Origin: Hungatella sp. UBA5982
GTDB lineage: Bacteria; Bacillota; Clostridia; Lachnospirales; Lachnospiraceae
Assembly: GCA_002429965.1 (NCBI GenBank)
Contig: DJBG01000021.1
Coordinates: 22,678-35,538 of the forward strand
DNA length: 12,861 nucleotides
Reading direction: 5' to 3'
The notes beneath the pieces were generated by a model. That model ran no database searches. It was not told the DNA's origin and saw only the letters and a program-made list of their open reading frames with translations. Positions 1 to 6,659 of the stretch are shown here, piece by piece; position 1 is the stretch's first letter; each line of letters begins with the position of its first letter. A program made the translations under genes and the position numbers.

Positions 1-687
1 AGTGCTTGCAAATTCAAGTTTTACACATGGATCGCATAAGCAGGAAGTATTTAAGGTAAGAGTACTAGCGGTAAAAGTAGTGCCTGCCAAAGTACCTGGA
101 GCTATTTGTATTGCACCGCCTGGTGTTCCGCATTTTAAAATAGTCTTGTTTTCTTTATGGCTAAGTGTATTACATGAGTAACAGTCATCATCACGTATCG
201 GATTATCTGTAATAATTGCGGCCAGCCTTGCTGCGAAAATGCCAATATTTCCAATAATAGGAGCAGATCCACCGGCTGAAACTACAATACTATAGGTGCA
301 GCATTCATTTGGACATGAATTACAATCACATACAAAAAACGGAAACGTTTTAGCAAAAACGGCTGGTATTGATTGTGTTAAATAGAATTGTGGACCAATA
401 GGAATTGGCAGTTGATCATCACAAAATCTATATAATTGAAAATTTAAAGTTCCTTGAAAAAGTGTTCCAATTATATTAGATGTAAATTCGAGCATTATAC
501 ATTTGTTACAAAATTTAGAGGTATCTAGGGTGATCGTAGCGGCAGGTACAGAAGTTCCTATACTCGCACCATTAAATAATAATGCTTGACTAACCTCTCC
601 GCATTTCAGTATTTGACCGCATGAGTCGCTGCTCTTATTACTATTTTTATAATCATCCTTAAAATTAGCTTTCGATGATAAATTCAT
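1..687 (-). CDS. DUF4489 domain protein, two tandem units, C-terminus cut off by window edge
   Basis: The reading frame is open from an ATG at 687 down to base 1 (229 residues, no stop), so the 3' end lies outside the window. An AAGGAG ribosome site sits 9 bases before the ATG. The protein is cysteine-rich and shows an internal duplication. Unit 1 begins at about residue 26 (ILKCGE) and includes TLDTSKFCNKCIMLEF and FFVCDCNSCPNECCTY (residues 117-132). Unit 2 begins at about residue 183 (ILKCGTPGG) and repeats the pattern as TLNTSCLCDPCVKLEF before the edge. These signatures match, from memory, the Clostridia family DUF4489, whose function is unknown. There is no signal peptide or membrane segment: the N-terminus is polar and rich in Ser, Asn and Lys. 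Its AT-rich codon use differs from the metabolic genes to the right. Confidence 0.85.
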   Translation of the reverse strand, partial: MNLSSKANFKDDYKNSNKSSDSCGQILKCGEVSQALLFNGASIGTSVPAATITLDTSKFCNKCIMLEFTSNIIGTLFQGTLNFQLYRFCDDQLPIPIGPQFYLTQSIPAVFAKTFPFFVCDCNSCPNECCTYSIVVSAGGSAPIIGNIGIFAARLAAIITDNPIRDDDCYSCNTLSHKENKTILKCGTPGGAIQIAPGTLAGTTFTASTLTLNTSCLCDPCVKLEFAST

Positions 688-714
688 ATTATTTACTCCT
701 TCCCATTGAGAGTT

Positions 715-743
715 TTAATATGTACTTATAAAGAATAGGTCAA
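715..743 (-). promoter_or_regulatory. Sigma-A type promoter of the DUF4489 gene
   Basis: On the minus strand TTGACC (743-738) is followed after exactly 17 bases by TATTAA (720-715), about 28 bases upstream of the ATG at 687. This is a near-consensus -35/-10 pair with ideal spacing. The start of transcription is inferred to be near 708. Confidence 0.65.
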
Positions 744-757
744 TGGAGTAAGTTATT

Positions 758-796
758 TATACATTTATCTAATATAGAATATGAGATAAATGTATA
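758..796. repeat. 13-bp inverted repeat upstream of the DUF4489 promoter
   Basis: TATACATTTATCT (758-770) and its exact reverse complement (784-796) flank a 13-base spacer. There is no adjacent run of T on either strand and no gene ending here, so a regulator binding site fits better than a terminator. The repeat lies just upstream of the -35 element at 738-743. The AT-rich content makes chance partly possible. Confidence 0.45.
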
Positions 797-837
797 TAGG
801 TGATTATTTCATATAGACAAAACGAGTTGAGGGTACG

Positions 838-954
838 GACATAAAGTTGGACACTCATAATACTCTGAAAGGAGCAACTGGAGTGTATTCAAAGTATGGG
901 TATAAACAGATGAAATTCTCTGATAAATATACATCGTTACGCACTTGCATGTAA
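838..954 (+). pseudogene. Possible insertion-sequence remnant with a 23-codon frame
   Basis: AAAGGAG (878-884 region) precedes GTG at 883, which opens a 23-codon frame ending at TAA 952-954. The encoded start (VYSKYGYKQMKFSDKYTSL) loosely recalls the N-termini of IS3-type OrfA transposase subunits. Upstream, GGACACTC (849-856) and GAGTGT (881-886) form an inverted pair. No longer transposase similarity remains. This is a weak call; it may be ordinary spacer DNA. Confidence 0.2.
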
Positions 955-988
955 ACAAAAAGAGGGTTCCCAAAACCCGGAAACCCTC
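953..988 (-). terminator. Rho-independent terminator of tRNA-Gly
   Basis: On the minus strand a 10-bp stem (988-979 with 971-962, one G-U pair) closes a 7-base loop and is followed by TTTTTGTTT. It lies 22 bases past the 3' end of the tRNA, which is the expected place for its terminator. Confidence 0.85.
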
Positions 989-1010
989 ATAAACACTACG
1001 TTTTCTTAAA

Positions 1011-1083
1011 AGCGCGAGACGGGACTCGAACCCGCGACCCCGACCTTGGCAAGGTCGTACTCCACCAACTGAGCCACTCGCGC
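1011..1083 (-). tRNA. tRNA-Gly (anticodon GCC)
   Basis: A 73-base cloverleaf is visible on the minus strand. The acceptor stem GCGCGAG pairs with CTCGCGC, and T is the discriminator base. The anticodon stem CGACC/GGTCG encloses TTGCCAA, giving anticodon GCC, which reads GGC and GGU glycine codons. The T arm is GCGGG-TTCGAGT-CCCGT. CCA is not encoded and must be added after transcription. The gene has its own promoter and terminator, so it is a single-gene unit. Confidence 0.95.
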
Positions 1084-1123
1084 ATAATAAACTTAGCTTT
1101 TATTCAATTGCTGCAACACTGGA

Positions 1124-1152
1124 ATTATATCATATGTTTTTTTAAAATGCAA
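1124..1152 (-). promoter_or_regulatory. Promoter of tRNA-Gly
   Basis: On the minus strand TTGCAT (1152-1147) is followed after 17 bases by a perfect TATAAT (1129-1124). This lies about 40 bases upstream of the tRNA 5' end at 1083, leaving a short leader for RNase P to remove. Confidence 0.8.
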
Positions 1153-1213
1153 GAGGTTAATATCAATTTTTTTGTTATTTTGTACTATATATTTCCATAA
1201 ATCCCTTTTGATT

Positions 1214-1375
1214 TCAACTCTTTTGGACATACCGTTCACAGTCAAAACAGAACCAATGGCTTTGTTCTCCCCCTTCCACTTCCTTACGCACCGGGATCAT
1301 TTCGAAGGTCGACTTCTGCGCCGCATAAGCAGCATGAACATATTTGGAGGCTTCTGCGGTACAGATGGCAGACAT
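1214..1375 (-). pseudogene. Possible decayed small ORF (53 codons), unrecognised
   Basis: The minus strand carries a 53-residue frame, from MSAICTAEAS to a C-terminus with HWFCFDCERYVQKS, whose composition looks protein-like and includes a CxxC pair. No ribosome site precedes the ATG. Related-looking open sequence continues upstream only after a stop at about 1408, as a disrupted gene would show. I do not recognise a family. A plus-strand frame overlaps it (1172-1408) but looks less protein-like. It may be the relic of a gene lost at the left edge of the catabolic region. Confidence 0.2.
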
Positions 1376-1466
1376 ATGGAGCAGGTTGCCCGCAGATTAC
1401 AGGCATAGCGCCGGTTTTCTACTGGCATTGACAGCATCAAATTCAGTAGCTTTTTTCAGCAAAGAA

Positions 1467-1507
1467 TGATAAAATAAAGGTAGATATTGCATACAAGTTA
1501 ATATGCA
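1467..1507 (+). promoter_or_regulatory. Candidate promoter and operator upstream of the first GntR operon
   Basis: TGATAAAAT (1467-1475) is an extended -10 type motif, but no good -35 precedes it. About 13 bases downstream TGCATA (1488-1493) and TATGCA (1502-1507) form an inverted pair with an 8-base spacer, a placement suited to an autoregulatory operator of the GntR protein at 1666. The operator role is inference only. Confidence 0.3.
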
Positions 1508-1665
1508 TTCCTGTCCTGTCCGTACTTGGCTCACATAGCAATACCATATACCGGACAAGCCTTATACAAAATTTCGAAATATGGCAACACAGGACAACCC
1601 CCAACGCCCATGGCGTTATTTATTTGATTTGTGCCGTCAGTTAAGACGGAAGAACGGAGTTTTAC

Positions 1666-2430
1666 ATGTCACTCATACCGTTTCAAAAATTACCGCCCCG
1701 GAGACATACGGAAGATGCACGCCAATATGCATACCGGATTATCCGGCATTTCATTTTGAACCTTCATCTGCCCCCAGGCCGTAAGATGAACGAGGTTGAA
1801 CTTGCCGACGCACTGAGCATAAGCCGAACGCCGGTCCATGATACGCTCTACAAACTTTCCCGCAAGAATCTGGTGGACATCATCCCCCAGAAGGGTGCCT
1901 TTGTATCCAGGATCGACATTAACCGGATCGAGCAAACCTTATGGATTCACAAGCAGCTTGGGACAGCCATGCTTCAGAACATCTTCATCCGGAATGTGAA
2001 ACGGCCCCAGTTTGATATTCTTTATCATAACCTGATGCAGCAGGAGGATTATCTGGCCCAAGGCGATTTATCCCAGTCCGTCCGGCTGATCACCGAATAT
2101 TATCATCTGCTTTATGATCTGGCGGGGAAGATGGACTATATCTGGGAACCCGTGCAGAAAACCGGAATGGACCTACAAAGGCTTCTCTACCTGTCTGTCT
2201 CCGACGCTTCCGTATCAGAAGATTTCCTCAGGGACTTAACTGCTCTTACCGATGCGCTGGCAGGACGGGACACGGACCGTGCATGCACCATTTACCACCA
2301 CCATTTGGCCCGGATCCTTTTGCTGATATCGCCTTTGATGGAACGTTACCCGGATTATTTTATTGAAGGCACAAAAGAACGGACCAATTCCAGTCTTCCG
2401 GGACAGAAAGGACTTCTTTATGAAAAATGA
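1666..2430 (+). CDS. GntR family transcriptional regulator, FCD-type
   Basis: This is a 254-residue DNA-binding regulator of the FadR/FCD branch of the GntR family. Residues about 15-85 form the winged helix domain, with the typical run LPPGRKMNEVELADALSISR followed by TPVHDTLYKL and a wing (IIPQKGAFVSRI). The rest is helical and fits the FCD ligand domain. The FCD metal site appears incomplete: the usual Asp four residues before the first His (EYYHLLYDLAG) is absent and the mid-domain His is not evident, although a late His cluster (IYHHHL) is present. The start is supported by GGAG at 1656-1659. Its end overlaps the next gene by 11 bases, so it is co-transcribed with the SDR/YhcH/M28 genes and probably controls them. 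The effector is unknown, likely a sugar acid or a related organic acid. Confidence 0.88.
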   Translation: MSLIPFQKLPPRRHTEDARQYAYRIIRHFILNLHLPPGRKMNEVELADALSISRTPVHDTLYKLSRKNLVDIIPQKGAFVSRIDINRIEQTLWIHKQLGTAMLQNIFIRNVKRPQFDILYHNLMQQEDYLAQGDLSQSVRLITEYYHLLYDLAGKMDYIWEPVQKTGMDLQRLLYLSVSDASVSEDFLRDLTALTDALAGRDTDRACTIYHHHLARILLLISPLMERYPDYFIEGTKERTNSSLPGQKGLLYEK

Positions 2431-3205
2431 TATCTATCAGAATATGTTTACACTTGCCGGAAAAAAAGCCCTGATTCCTGGAGGAACCGGAGGTTTAGGA
2501 AGCGCCATTGCCAGAGCATTCTTACAAAGCGGAGCTGATGTAGCCGTATGCGGCGGACATCCGGAAAAAGCTGCGCAGCTTGAAGAAGAGGCACAGCAGG
2601 CCGGCCGCAGCTTTCTCTCCCTGCGCTGTGACATCCGCAGCCGGGATGACGTGGCAGAGATGCTTGACCAGGTGGACAAGGTATTTGGCCGCATTGATAT
2701 CCTGGTAAACAGTGCCGGGATGAACCGTCTGCTTCCTGCGGAGGACTACGATGAGGATACCTTTGACCAGGTAATGGACCTAAATGTAAATGGTATCCAT
2801 ACGGTAACCCGGGCAGTAGGAAAGCGTTTTATGATCCCTAACCGGTATGGACGTATTGTCAATCTCTCTTCCGTAAAGGGCTTTATCGGTACAAAACAGG
2901 ATTATATCGCATACTGCACCAGCAAGGGCGCAGTCAACATGTACACAAAGCAATTAGCCTGTGAATGGGGAAAATACGGCATTACCTGCAATGCCATCGC
3001 CCCCACCTTTGTCCGGACGCCTATTAACTCATTCCAGTTGGATGACCCTGTATTTTTAGAAAAGCTGACGGACCGCATCCCTCTTGGACGCATCGGCCGT
3101 GAAGAGGATATTTCTGCCGCCGCACTGTTTTTATGCAGCGATGCCGCTTCCTTTGTGACCGGTCAGATCCTCGGTGTAGACGGAGGCCTGACGGCCATGC
3201 AGTAA
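2420..3205 (+). CDS. SDR family oxidoreductase, KduD/gluconate 5-dehydrogenase-like
   Basis: A 261-residue classical short-chain dehydrogenase, cytoplasmic and NAD(P)-dependent. The cofactor loop is PGGTGGLG (20-27), then NSAG (97-100), catalytic-site Asn122, Ser151 in NLSSVKG, and Tyr165/Lys169 in YCTSKG. The C-terminus has the usual VTGQILGVDGG. Overall it resembles 2-dehydro-3-deoxy-gluconate 5-dehydrogenase and gluconate 5-dehydrogenase, so oxidation or reduction of a keto sugar acid is likely, but the substrate is not fixed. The ATG at 2420 is preferred over one at 2363 because AAAGGAC precedes it at proper spacing and because the SDR fold starts here. It overlaps the GntR gene by 11 bases. 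The Thr normally opening the TGxxxGxG motif is Pro20. Confidence 0.88.
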   Translation: MKNDIYQNMFTLAGKKALIPGGTGGLGSAIARAFLQSGADVAVCGGHPEKAAQLEEEAQQAGRSFLSLRCDIRSRDDVAEMLDQVDKVFGRIDILVNSAGMNRLLPAEDYDEDTFDQVMDLNVNGIHTVTRAVGKRFMIPNRYGRIVNLSSVKGFIGTKQDYIAYCTSKGAVNMYTKQLACEWGKYGITCNAIAPTFVRTPINSFQLDDPVFLEKLTDRIPLGRIGREEDISAAALFLCSDAASFVTGQILGVDGGLTAMQ

Positions 3206-3247
3206 CAGGCGGTCCCCCATCTGAATGAATCCAACAATCCATGAAAC

Positions 3248-3253
3248 AGGAGG
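3248..3253 (+). promoter_or_regulatory. Ribosome binding site that fixes the YhcH start at 3262
   Basis: A perfect AGGAGG lies 8 bases before ATG 3262. An in-frame ATG at 3241 would place this site inside the coding region, so 3262 is the better start. Confidence 0.8.
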
Positions 3254-3261
3254 AATTACCC

Positions 3262-3792
3262 ATGATCTTCGGAAACATCTACAAACCAATGCTGGAAGAG
3301 CAGCTTGCTGTGCTGCCGGGTCCCCTGCGCAACGCCATCCGCTATTTAAGGGACAATGATATGGCAGTTCATGAACCAGGAGTATTTAACATAGAACTGG
3401 ACGGCCTGCCAGTTATTCTGCAGGTCCTTGATTTAGACACAAAAGACAGGGAGAGCCTCCGCCCGGAAATACACAGAAAAAATATTGACGTGCAGTTTCT
3501 TGCCAAAGGCGGTCCGGAAGAGGCCGGTTTTTACAGCAAGGACGAAACCGGGCAGGTGGACGAGGATCTTCTTGATACTCCAAGAGACATCCTTTTCTTT
3601 TGCAATGATCCTGAGGCTCCGGAGGGACGCATCCGCCTGGTTCCAGGCTCTTATGCCATTTATTTCCCTTGGGATGTCCATATTCCTGCCATCCAGGCCG
3701 GAGCTGGCCCAGCAGCCATCCGCAAGATCGTTATAAAGGTGCCTCTTGAAAGCTGCCTGCCCGGTGATGCCCGGCAGGGGGAAGAATCATGA
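3262..3792 (+). CDS. YhcH/YjgK/YiaL family protein (first of two in the window)
   Basis: A 176-residue member of the YhcH/YjgK/YiaL (DUF386) family of small cupin-like proteins, found in operons for sialic acid, beta-galactoside and keto-sugar-acid use; the sialic acid member is proposed to act on sugar anomers. The family signature is EIHRKNIDVQF (69-79), giving Glu69, His71 and Asp76, and a late His140 in WDVHIP followed by KIVIKV. These are the residues expected around the metal pocket. It is about 25 residues longer than the copy at 9265-9717, mainly in a C-terminal tail after the fold. It overlaps the next gene by the four bases ATGA, implying coupled translation. The exact reaction here is unknown; aldose mutarotation or isomer handling is the usual suggestion. 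Confidence 0.88.
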   Translation: MIFGNIYKPMLEEQLAVLPGPLRNAIRYLRDNDMAVHEPGVFNIELDGLPVILQVLDLDTKDRESLRPEIHRKNIDVQFLAKGGPEEAGFYSKDETGQVDEDLLDTPRDILFFCNDPEAPEGRIRLVPGSYAIYFPWDVHIPAIQAGAGPAAIRKIVIKVPLESCLPGDARQGEES

Positions 3793-4616
3793 GCTTAAAC
3801 CAATATCTGACTGAACTTTCCATGAAGGATCCTGACCTGCGCCGCATGGCTTTGGAAAAGGTCTTAAAGCAGGAAAACCTGCCCTTTGAACGGCAGGAAG
3901 AAGCTCCCTCTCCCAAAGCTCCCAGAGGAATTGTCAACTATCTGATTTCTCCGGAGGACAGCGGGCCCAGCCTCTTCTTCTGCGCTCATTACGATGCTGT
4001 TTACGGAAGCTTTGGGGCCAATGACAACGCTGCGGCCCTTTGCATCCTGATCGCTCTTGCCAAAGCTCTCCGCGCCGAAAACTTCCCTGCCCGTTTCGCA
4101 TTTTTTGACGGAGAGGAAACAGGCAATACGGGAAGCCGCCATTACGTCAGCCAAATGGACCGGCAGGCCATTACCGGTGTGATCAATCTGGATGTATGCG
4201 GTTACGGTGATACCATTGCAGTCTATGACCGGGGGAACGCAAAAAAAGCGTCTGTACGCCCTTTCTGCAACAAGGAAATCCTGACAGCCCACAATGGCCT
4301 CCTGGTTAAATTTTTGCCAAAGAGCGACGAAGCCTCTTTCTCCGGACTTCGAATTCCTGCGATCAGCATAGCCTCAATTCCCCGTTGGGATATCCAGTAT
4401 CTAAATGCCCTTTCCAATCTGGGCAGTGGATTTTTAGGCCATCCCCCGGAGTTTGACATGATCCTCAGTCAAATGGATGTTTCAACCACCATGCACGGTG
4501 GTTATCGGGACTCTCCTGAATGGGTAGAGCCGGAAGCCATGACGCGTATATATGAATATCTTATGGATGCGCTGCACGCACCAGCGGATAAAAAAAAGCG
4601 GTTCCTTCTGTTTTAA
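3789..4616 (+). CDS. M28-type zinc aminopeptidase-like hydrolase
   Basis: A 275-residue metallohydrolase of the M28 peptidase clan. The di-zinc site is readable in order: His67 and Asp69 in FCAHYDAVYGS, Asp79 in GANDNAA, Glu109-Glu110 in FFDGEETGNTGS, Asp135 in VINLDVCGYGD, and a late His in TTMHGG near residue 245. There is no signal peptide, so it acts in the cytoplasm, unlike many secreted M28 enzymes. The start codon overlaps the YhcH stop (ATGA), so it is the last gene of a four-gene operon. Inside a sugar-acid operon it may remove an amino acid or other amide group from a conjugate instead of processing peptides; that is inference. The final codons and the stop lie within a strong hairpin shared with the opposite operon. 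Confidence 0.85.
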   Translation: MSLNQYLTELSMKDPDLRRMALEKVLKQENLPFERQEEAPSPKAPRGIVNYLISPEDSGPSLFFCAHYDAVYGSFGANDNAAALCILIALAKALRAENFPARFAFFDGEETGNTGSRHYVSQMDRQAITGVINLDVCGYGDTIAVYDRGNAKKASVRPFCNKEILTAHNGLLVKFLPKSDEASFSGLRIPAISIASIPRWDIQYLNALSNLGSGFLGHPPEFDMILSQMDVSTTMHGGYRDSPEWVEPEAMTRIYEYLMDALHAPADKKKRFLLF

Positions 4617-4634
4617 ATGCAGAAGGAACCGCTT
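4591..4634. terminator. Strong bidirectional terminator between convergent operons
   Basis: A perfect 15-bp stem (4596-4610 with 4620-4634) closes a 9-base loop. Read on the minus strand it is followed by eight T bases (complement of 4590-4597 region), an excellent terminator for the operon ending at 4659. On the plus strand the tail is only GATTCATTTG, so termination there is weaker. The stem contains the last codons of the M28 gene and its stop falls in the loop. Confidence 0.88.
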
Positions 4635-4658
4635 GATTCATTTGTAGATAAATTATGG

Positions 4659-5681
4659 CTAAAAATCAAAGGTCAATACGATCTTACGAATAGACGGATC
4701 ATGGCTGTCCACAAAATCAAATGCCTCCTGGGCGTGGATCAGCGGGAAGGTATGGGAAACGGAGCCGTTTAAATCCAGTTTGCCCTCATTGATTAAGTCT
4801 ATGGCTTTCCCAAACATTTTATTCTGCAGACGGGAACCCCTTACATCCAGTTCCTTCGAGGTAATGGCAAACTGGGTGATCTCCGTTGGAGACGTAGAAA
4901 ATCCCATGGTCATAACCCGGCCTGCGTTTCCGGTTGCCTGAAGAAGCTGTGTCAGGGAATCCTTGCTGCAAACGGCATCAATGGATACCGTGGCTCCCCT
5001 CATGTGAGTATACTCCTTTACCTTTTCCTGTAAGTCTTCCTTTAAGGTATTGATCGTATAAGCAGCCCCGTTCTTTTTAGCGGTTTCCAGCTTATCATCC
5101 TGGATGTCCGCAACAATGATATGGTCACAGATCAAACGGGCGGTCTTTAATATAGAGCTTCCAAGAGCACCGGAACCGTAAATTAAAAGCATATCATCCT
5201 GATCCAGCTCCGCACGGGTGCAGGATTGGATGCCGATGGTGGCAGGCTCGATCATAACGGCGTCTTCATCGGAAAGGGAATCCGGAAGTACATAGCAGTC
5301 TGACTCCGGTACTGCCATATATTCACGGTAGCCGCCGTCAATGTGAACGCCGCGCACGGCCAGATGGTCGCATACGTTGCCCCGTCCGATCCGGCATGGA
5401 TAACAATGGCCGCAGCTTGTTACCTGGTTGATGATGACTCGGTCACCAACTTTTAAAGTCTGGACAGAGGATCCAACTTCCGCCACTTTTCCCACCATTT
5501 CATGCCCGATGATCCTGGGATAGGTGGCCGCTGCATTGGTTCCATGGTAAATGCCTGCATCGGAGCCGCAGATTCCCGCAGCGGTCATTTTAATCAGCAC
5601 GTTATTCTTTTCATCAATTACCGGCATTTCTACATCAATGACTTTTAACTCATAAGGTTTTATTATCTGTACCGCTTTCAT
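4659..5681 (-). CDS. Zinc-dependent medium-chain dehydrogenase, sugar-acid/polyol type
   Basis: A 340-residue medium-chain alcohol dehydrogenase. Catalytic zinc ligands are Cys38 (GICGSD), His60-Glu61 (GHEMVG) and a later Glu in MIEPA. The structural zinc site has all four cysteines, Cys90, 93, 96 and 104. The nucleotide loop is GSGALGSS near residues 168-175, followed by VADIQDDK, where the Asp at the end of beta-2 favours NAD over NADP. It resembles the L-threonine/sorbitol/L-galactonate (LgoD) and L-idonate 5-dehydrogenase group. Oxidation of a secondary hydroxyl in a polyol or aldonate is the likely reaction. AAAGGAG precedes the ATG. It is the last gene of the minus operon starting at 8386 and is followed by the 4591-4634 terminator. 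Confidence 0.87.
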   Translation of the reverse strand: MKAVQIIKPYELKVIDVEMPVIDEKNNVLIKMTAAGICGSDAGIYHGTNAAATYPRIIGHEMVGKVAEVGSSVQTLKVGDRVIINQVTSCGHCYPCRIGRGNVCDHLAVRGVHIDGGYREYMAVPESDCYVLPDSLSDEDAVMIEPATIGIQSCTRAELDQDDMLLIYGSGALGSSILKTARLICDHIIVADIQDDKLETAKKNGAAYTINTLKEDLQEKVKEYTHMRGATVSIDAVCSKDSLTQLLQATGNAGRVMTMGFSTSPTEITQFAITSKELDVRGSRLQNKMFGKAIDLINEGKLDLNGSVSHTFPLIHAQEAFDFVDSHDPSIRKIVLTFDF

Positions 5682-5741
5682 AAGTCTTAAATCTCCTTTA
5701 TAATTTTGAACCTGATTCCGGAGGCTTGTATCCGGTAAGTA

Positions 5742-6617
5742 TTAACGGATCTCCAGATACTGATTAAGTACCTGATCCATCTCAGCCTTCTTCTCTTCCG
5801 TCAGAGGCAGCATGGGCTTTCTCACTTCGCCGGACGGTATCCCCTGGCTGGTAACGATATACTTTAAGTTTGCACACAATCCGTTCTTTAAAAGCACATC
5901 CAGGATGTTATTGCATTTGGATTGGAGGATTCTGGCGTCCTCCTCTCTTCCTTCCAGATACAGCTCCATCACACGTTTAAACTGGGGCAGCATGAAATTG
6001 AAACTGCTTCCGATAAAGCCATCACAGCCAAAGGCAAGGAAGGCCACCATACAGCTTTCAAAACCTCCGAAGCACTTAATATCAGGATTGATATTCCTCA
6101 TCCGCTCCATCTGAAGAAGATTAAGATTGGTATGCTTTACTGATCCTATTGCACCGGATTTTATAAGCGACTGAATATCAGGATGGGAAAACTCCAGTTC
6201 TCTGTGGGTGCTGGACGGAATGTTATAATAAAGAACCGGCTGCCCGATTGCCTCAGCAATATCGTAATAATATCCTGCGATTTCCTTCTCAGAAAATCCA
6301 AAGTAAAGCGGAGGAGTTGCTGCGATATTCCGGATGCCCATATCCTTTGCCTTTTTCGCATAGAATACTGCTTCCTCCGTACTGATCGCTCCTACATGAG
6401 CGAATATGTCTGCACGGTTAACATATTCGGACGCCAGTTCAAAGGTACGGACCCTCTCCTCCCTGGTCAGCAGAAAGCATTCTCCCGAGCTTCCTCCGAT
6501 AAAAAATCCATCCGCTCCCTCTGAAATATTTCTCTCCCACAGCTGCCTTGCAGCGGATTCATTGATTTCTCCATTTTCCTGAAACGGAGTGATAGAAGCA
6601 ACATATATTTTCTTCAT
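5742..6617 (-). CDS. DapA/NanA family Schiff-base aldolase
   Basis: A 291-residue TIM-barrel lyase of the dihydrodipicolinate synthase/N-acetylneuraminate lyase family. The key residues are present: Schiff-base Lys161 in GSVKHTN, Tyr131 in YYNIPS, and the carboxylate-binding loop GGSSGE (41-46). The GGS(S/T)GE loop and the run KHTNLNLLQMERMR are much closer to NanA than to DHDPS, so cleavage of a 2-keto-3-deoxy sugar acid to pyruvate and an aldehyde is the best guess. The NanA Asp-Glu pair that contacts the substrate tail appears as Glu-Ser here (GGFESCM), so sialic acid is probably not the substrate. AAGGGGG lies upstream of the ATG. The next gene follows 60 bases downstream. A role in lysine synthesis is unlikely in this context. 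Confidence 0.87.
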   Translation of the reverse strand: MKKIYVASITPFQENGEINESAARQLWERNISEGADGFFIGGSSGECFLLTREERVRTFELASEYVNRADIFAHVGAISTEEAVFYAKKAKDMGIRNIAATPPLYFGFSEKEIAGYYYDIAEAIGQPVLYYNIPSSTHRELEFSHPDIQSLIKSGAIGSVKHTNLNLLQMERMRNINPDIKCFGGFESCMVAFLAFGCDGFIGSSFNFMLPQFKRVMELYLEGREEDARILQSKCNNILDVLLKNGLCANLKYIVTSQGIPSGEVRKPMLPLTEEKKAEMDQVLNQYLEIR

Positions 6618-6635
6618 GATTTGTAATCCCCCTTA

Positions 6636-6659
6636 TCATTTGATTTTTCCCCTGTACAT
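6636..6659 (-). CDS. Possible 7-residue leader ORF ahead of the aldolase gene
   Basis: On the minus strand an ideal AAGGAG (6672-6667) sits 7 bases before an ATG at 6659 that opens a seven-codon frame (MYRGKIK) ending in TGA, 18 bases before the aldolase ATG. Such a well-placed ribosome site in front of a mini ORF could be a leader peptide affecting translation of the aldolase, or the relic of a deleted gene start. There is no conservation evidence, so this stays speculative. Confidence 0.25.
   Translation of the reverse strand: MYRGKIK

Larger units (their letters stand above)
688..1010. other. AT-rich intergenic stretch between the DUF4489 gene and tRNA-Gly
   Basis: No convincing protein gene is visible. 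The stretch holds the DUF4489 ribosome site and promoter, the 13-bp inverted repeat, a short GTG-started frame that may be an insertion-sequence scrap (about 838-954), and the terminator of the tRNA. Confidence 0.7.
1084..1665. other. Largely non-coding stretch between tRNA-Gly and the first GntR gene
   Basis: The first part (to about 1200) is AT-rich and holds the tRNA promoter. From about 1215 base composition shifts to that of the metabolic genes. It holds a possible decayed small ORF on the minus strand, an extended -10 motif TGATAAAAT (1467-1475), an inverted pair TGCATA/TATGCA (1488-1493, 1502-1507), a TGTCCG/CGGACA pair (1517-1522, 1552-1557), and a small stem CCGTC/GACGG (1634-1649) just before the GntR ribosome site. 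No confident gene was seen. Confidence 0.6.

Noticed and set aside
1172..1408. 78-codon plus-strand frame
   Set aside because: No ribosome site, hydrophobic start arising from AT-rich promoter DNA of the tRNA, and no recognisable family; it crosses the composition boundary.
1581..1784. 67-codon plus-strand frame upstream of and overlapping the first GntR gene
   Set aside because: It runs out of frame into the clear GntR coding region and lacks a ribosome site.
2363..2419. N-terminal extension of the SDR gene
   Set aside because: The extension lies inside the GntR gene and is not part of the SDR fold; ATG 2420 has a ribosome site.
3864..4292. 142-codon frame antisense to the M28 gene
   Set aside because: Fully inside a gene with an intact catalytic site; low-complexity antisense shadow without a ribosome site.
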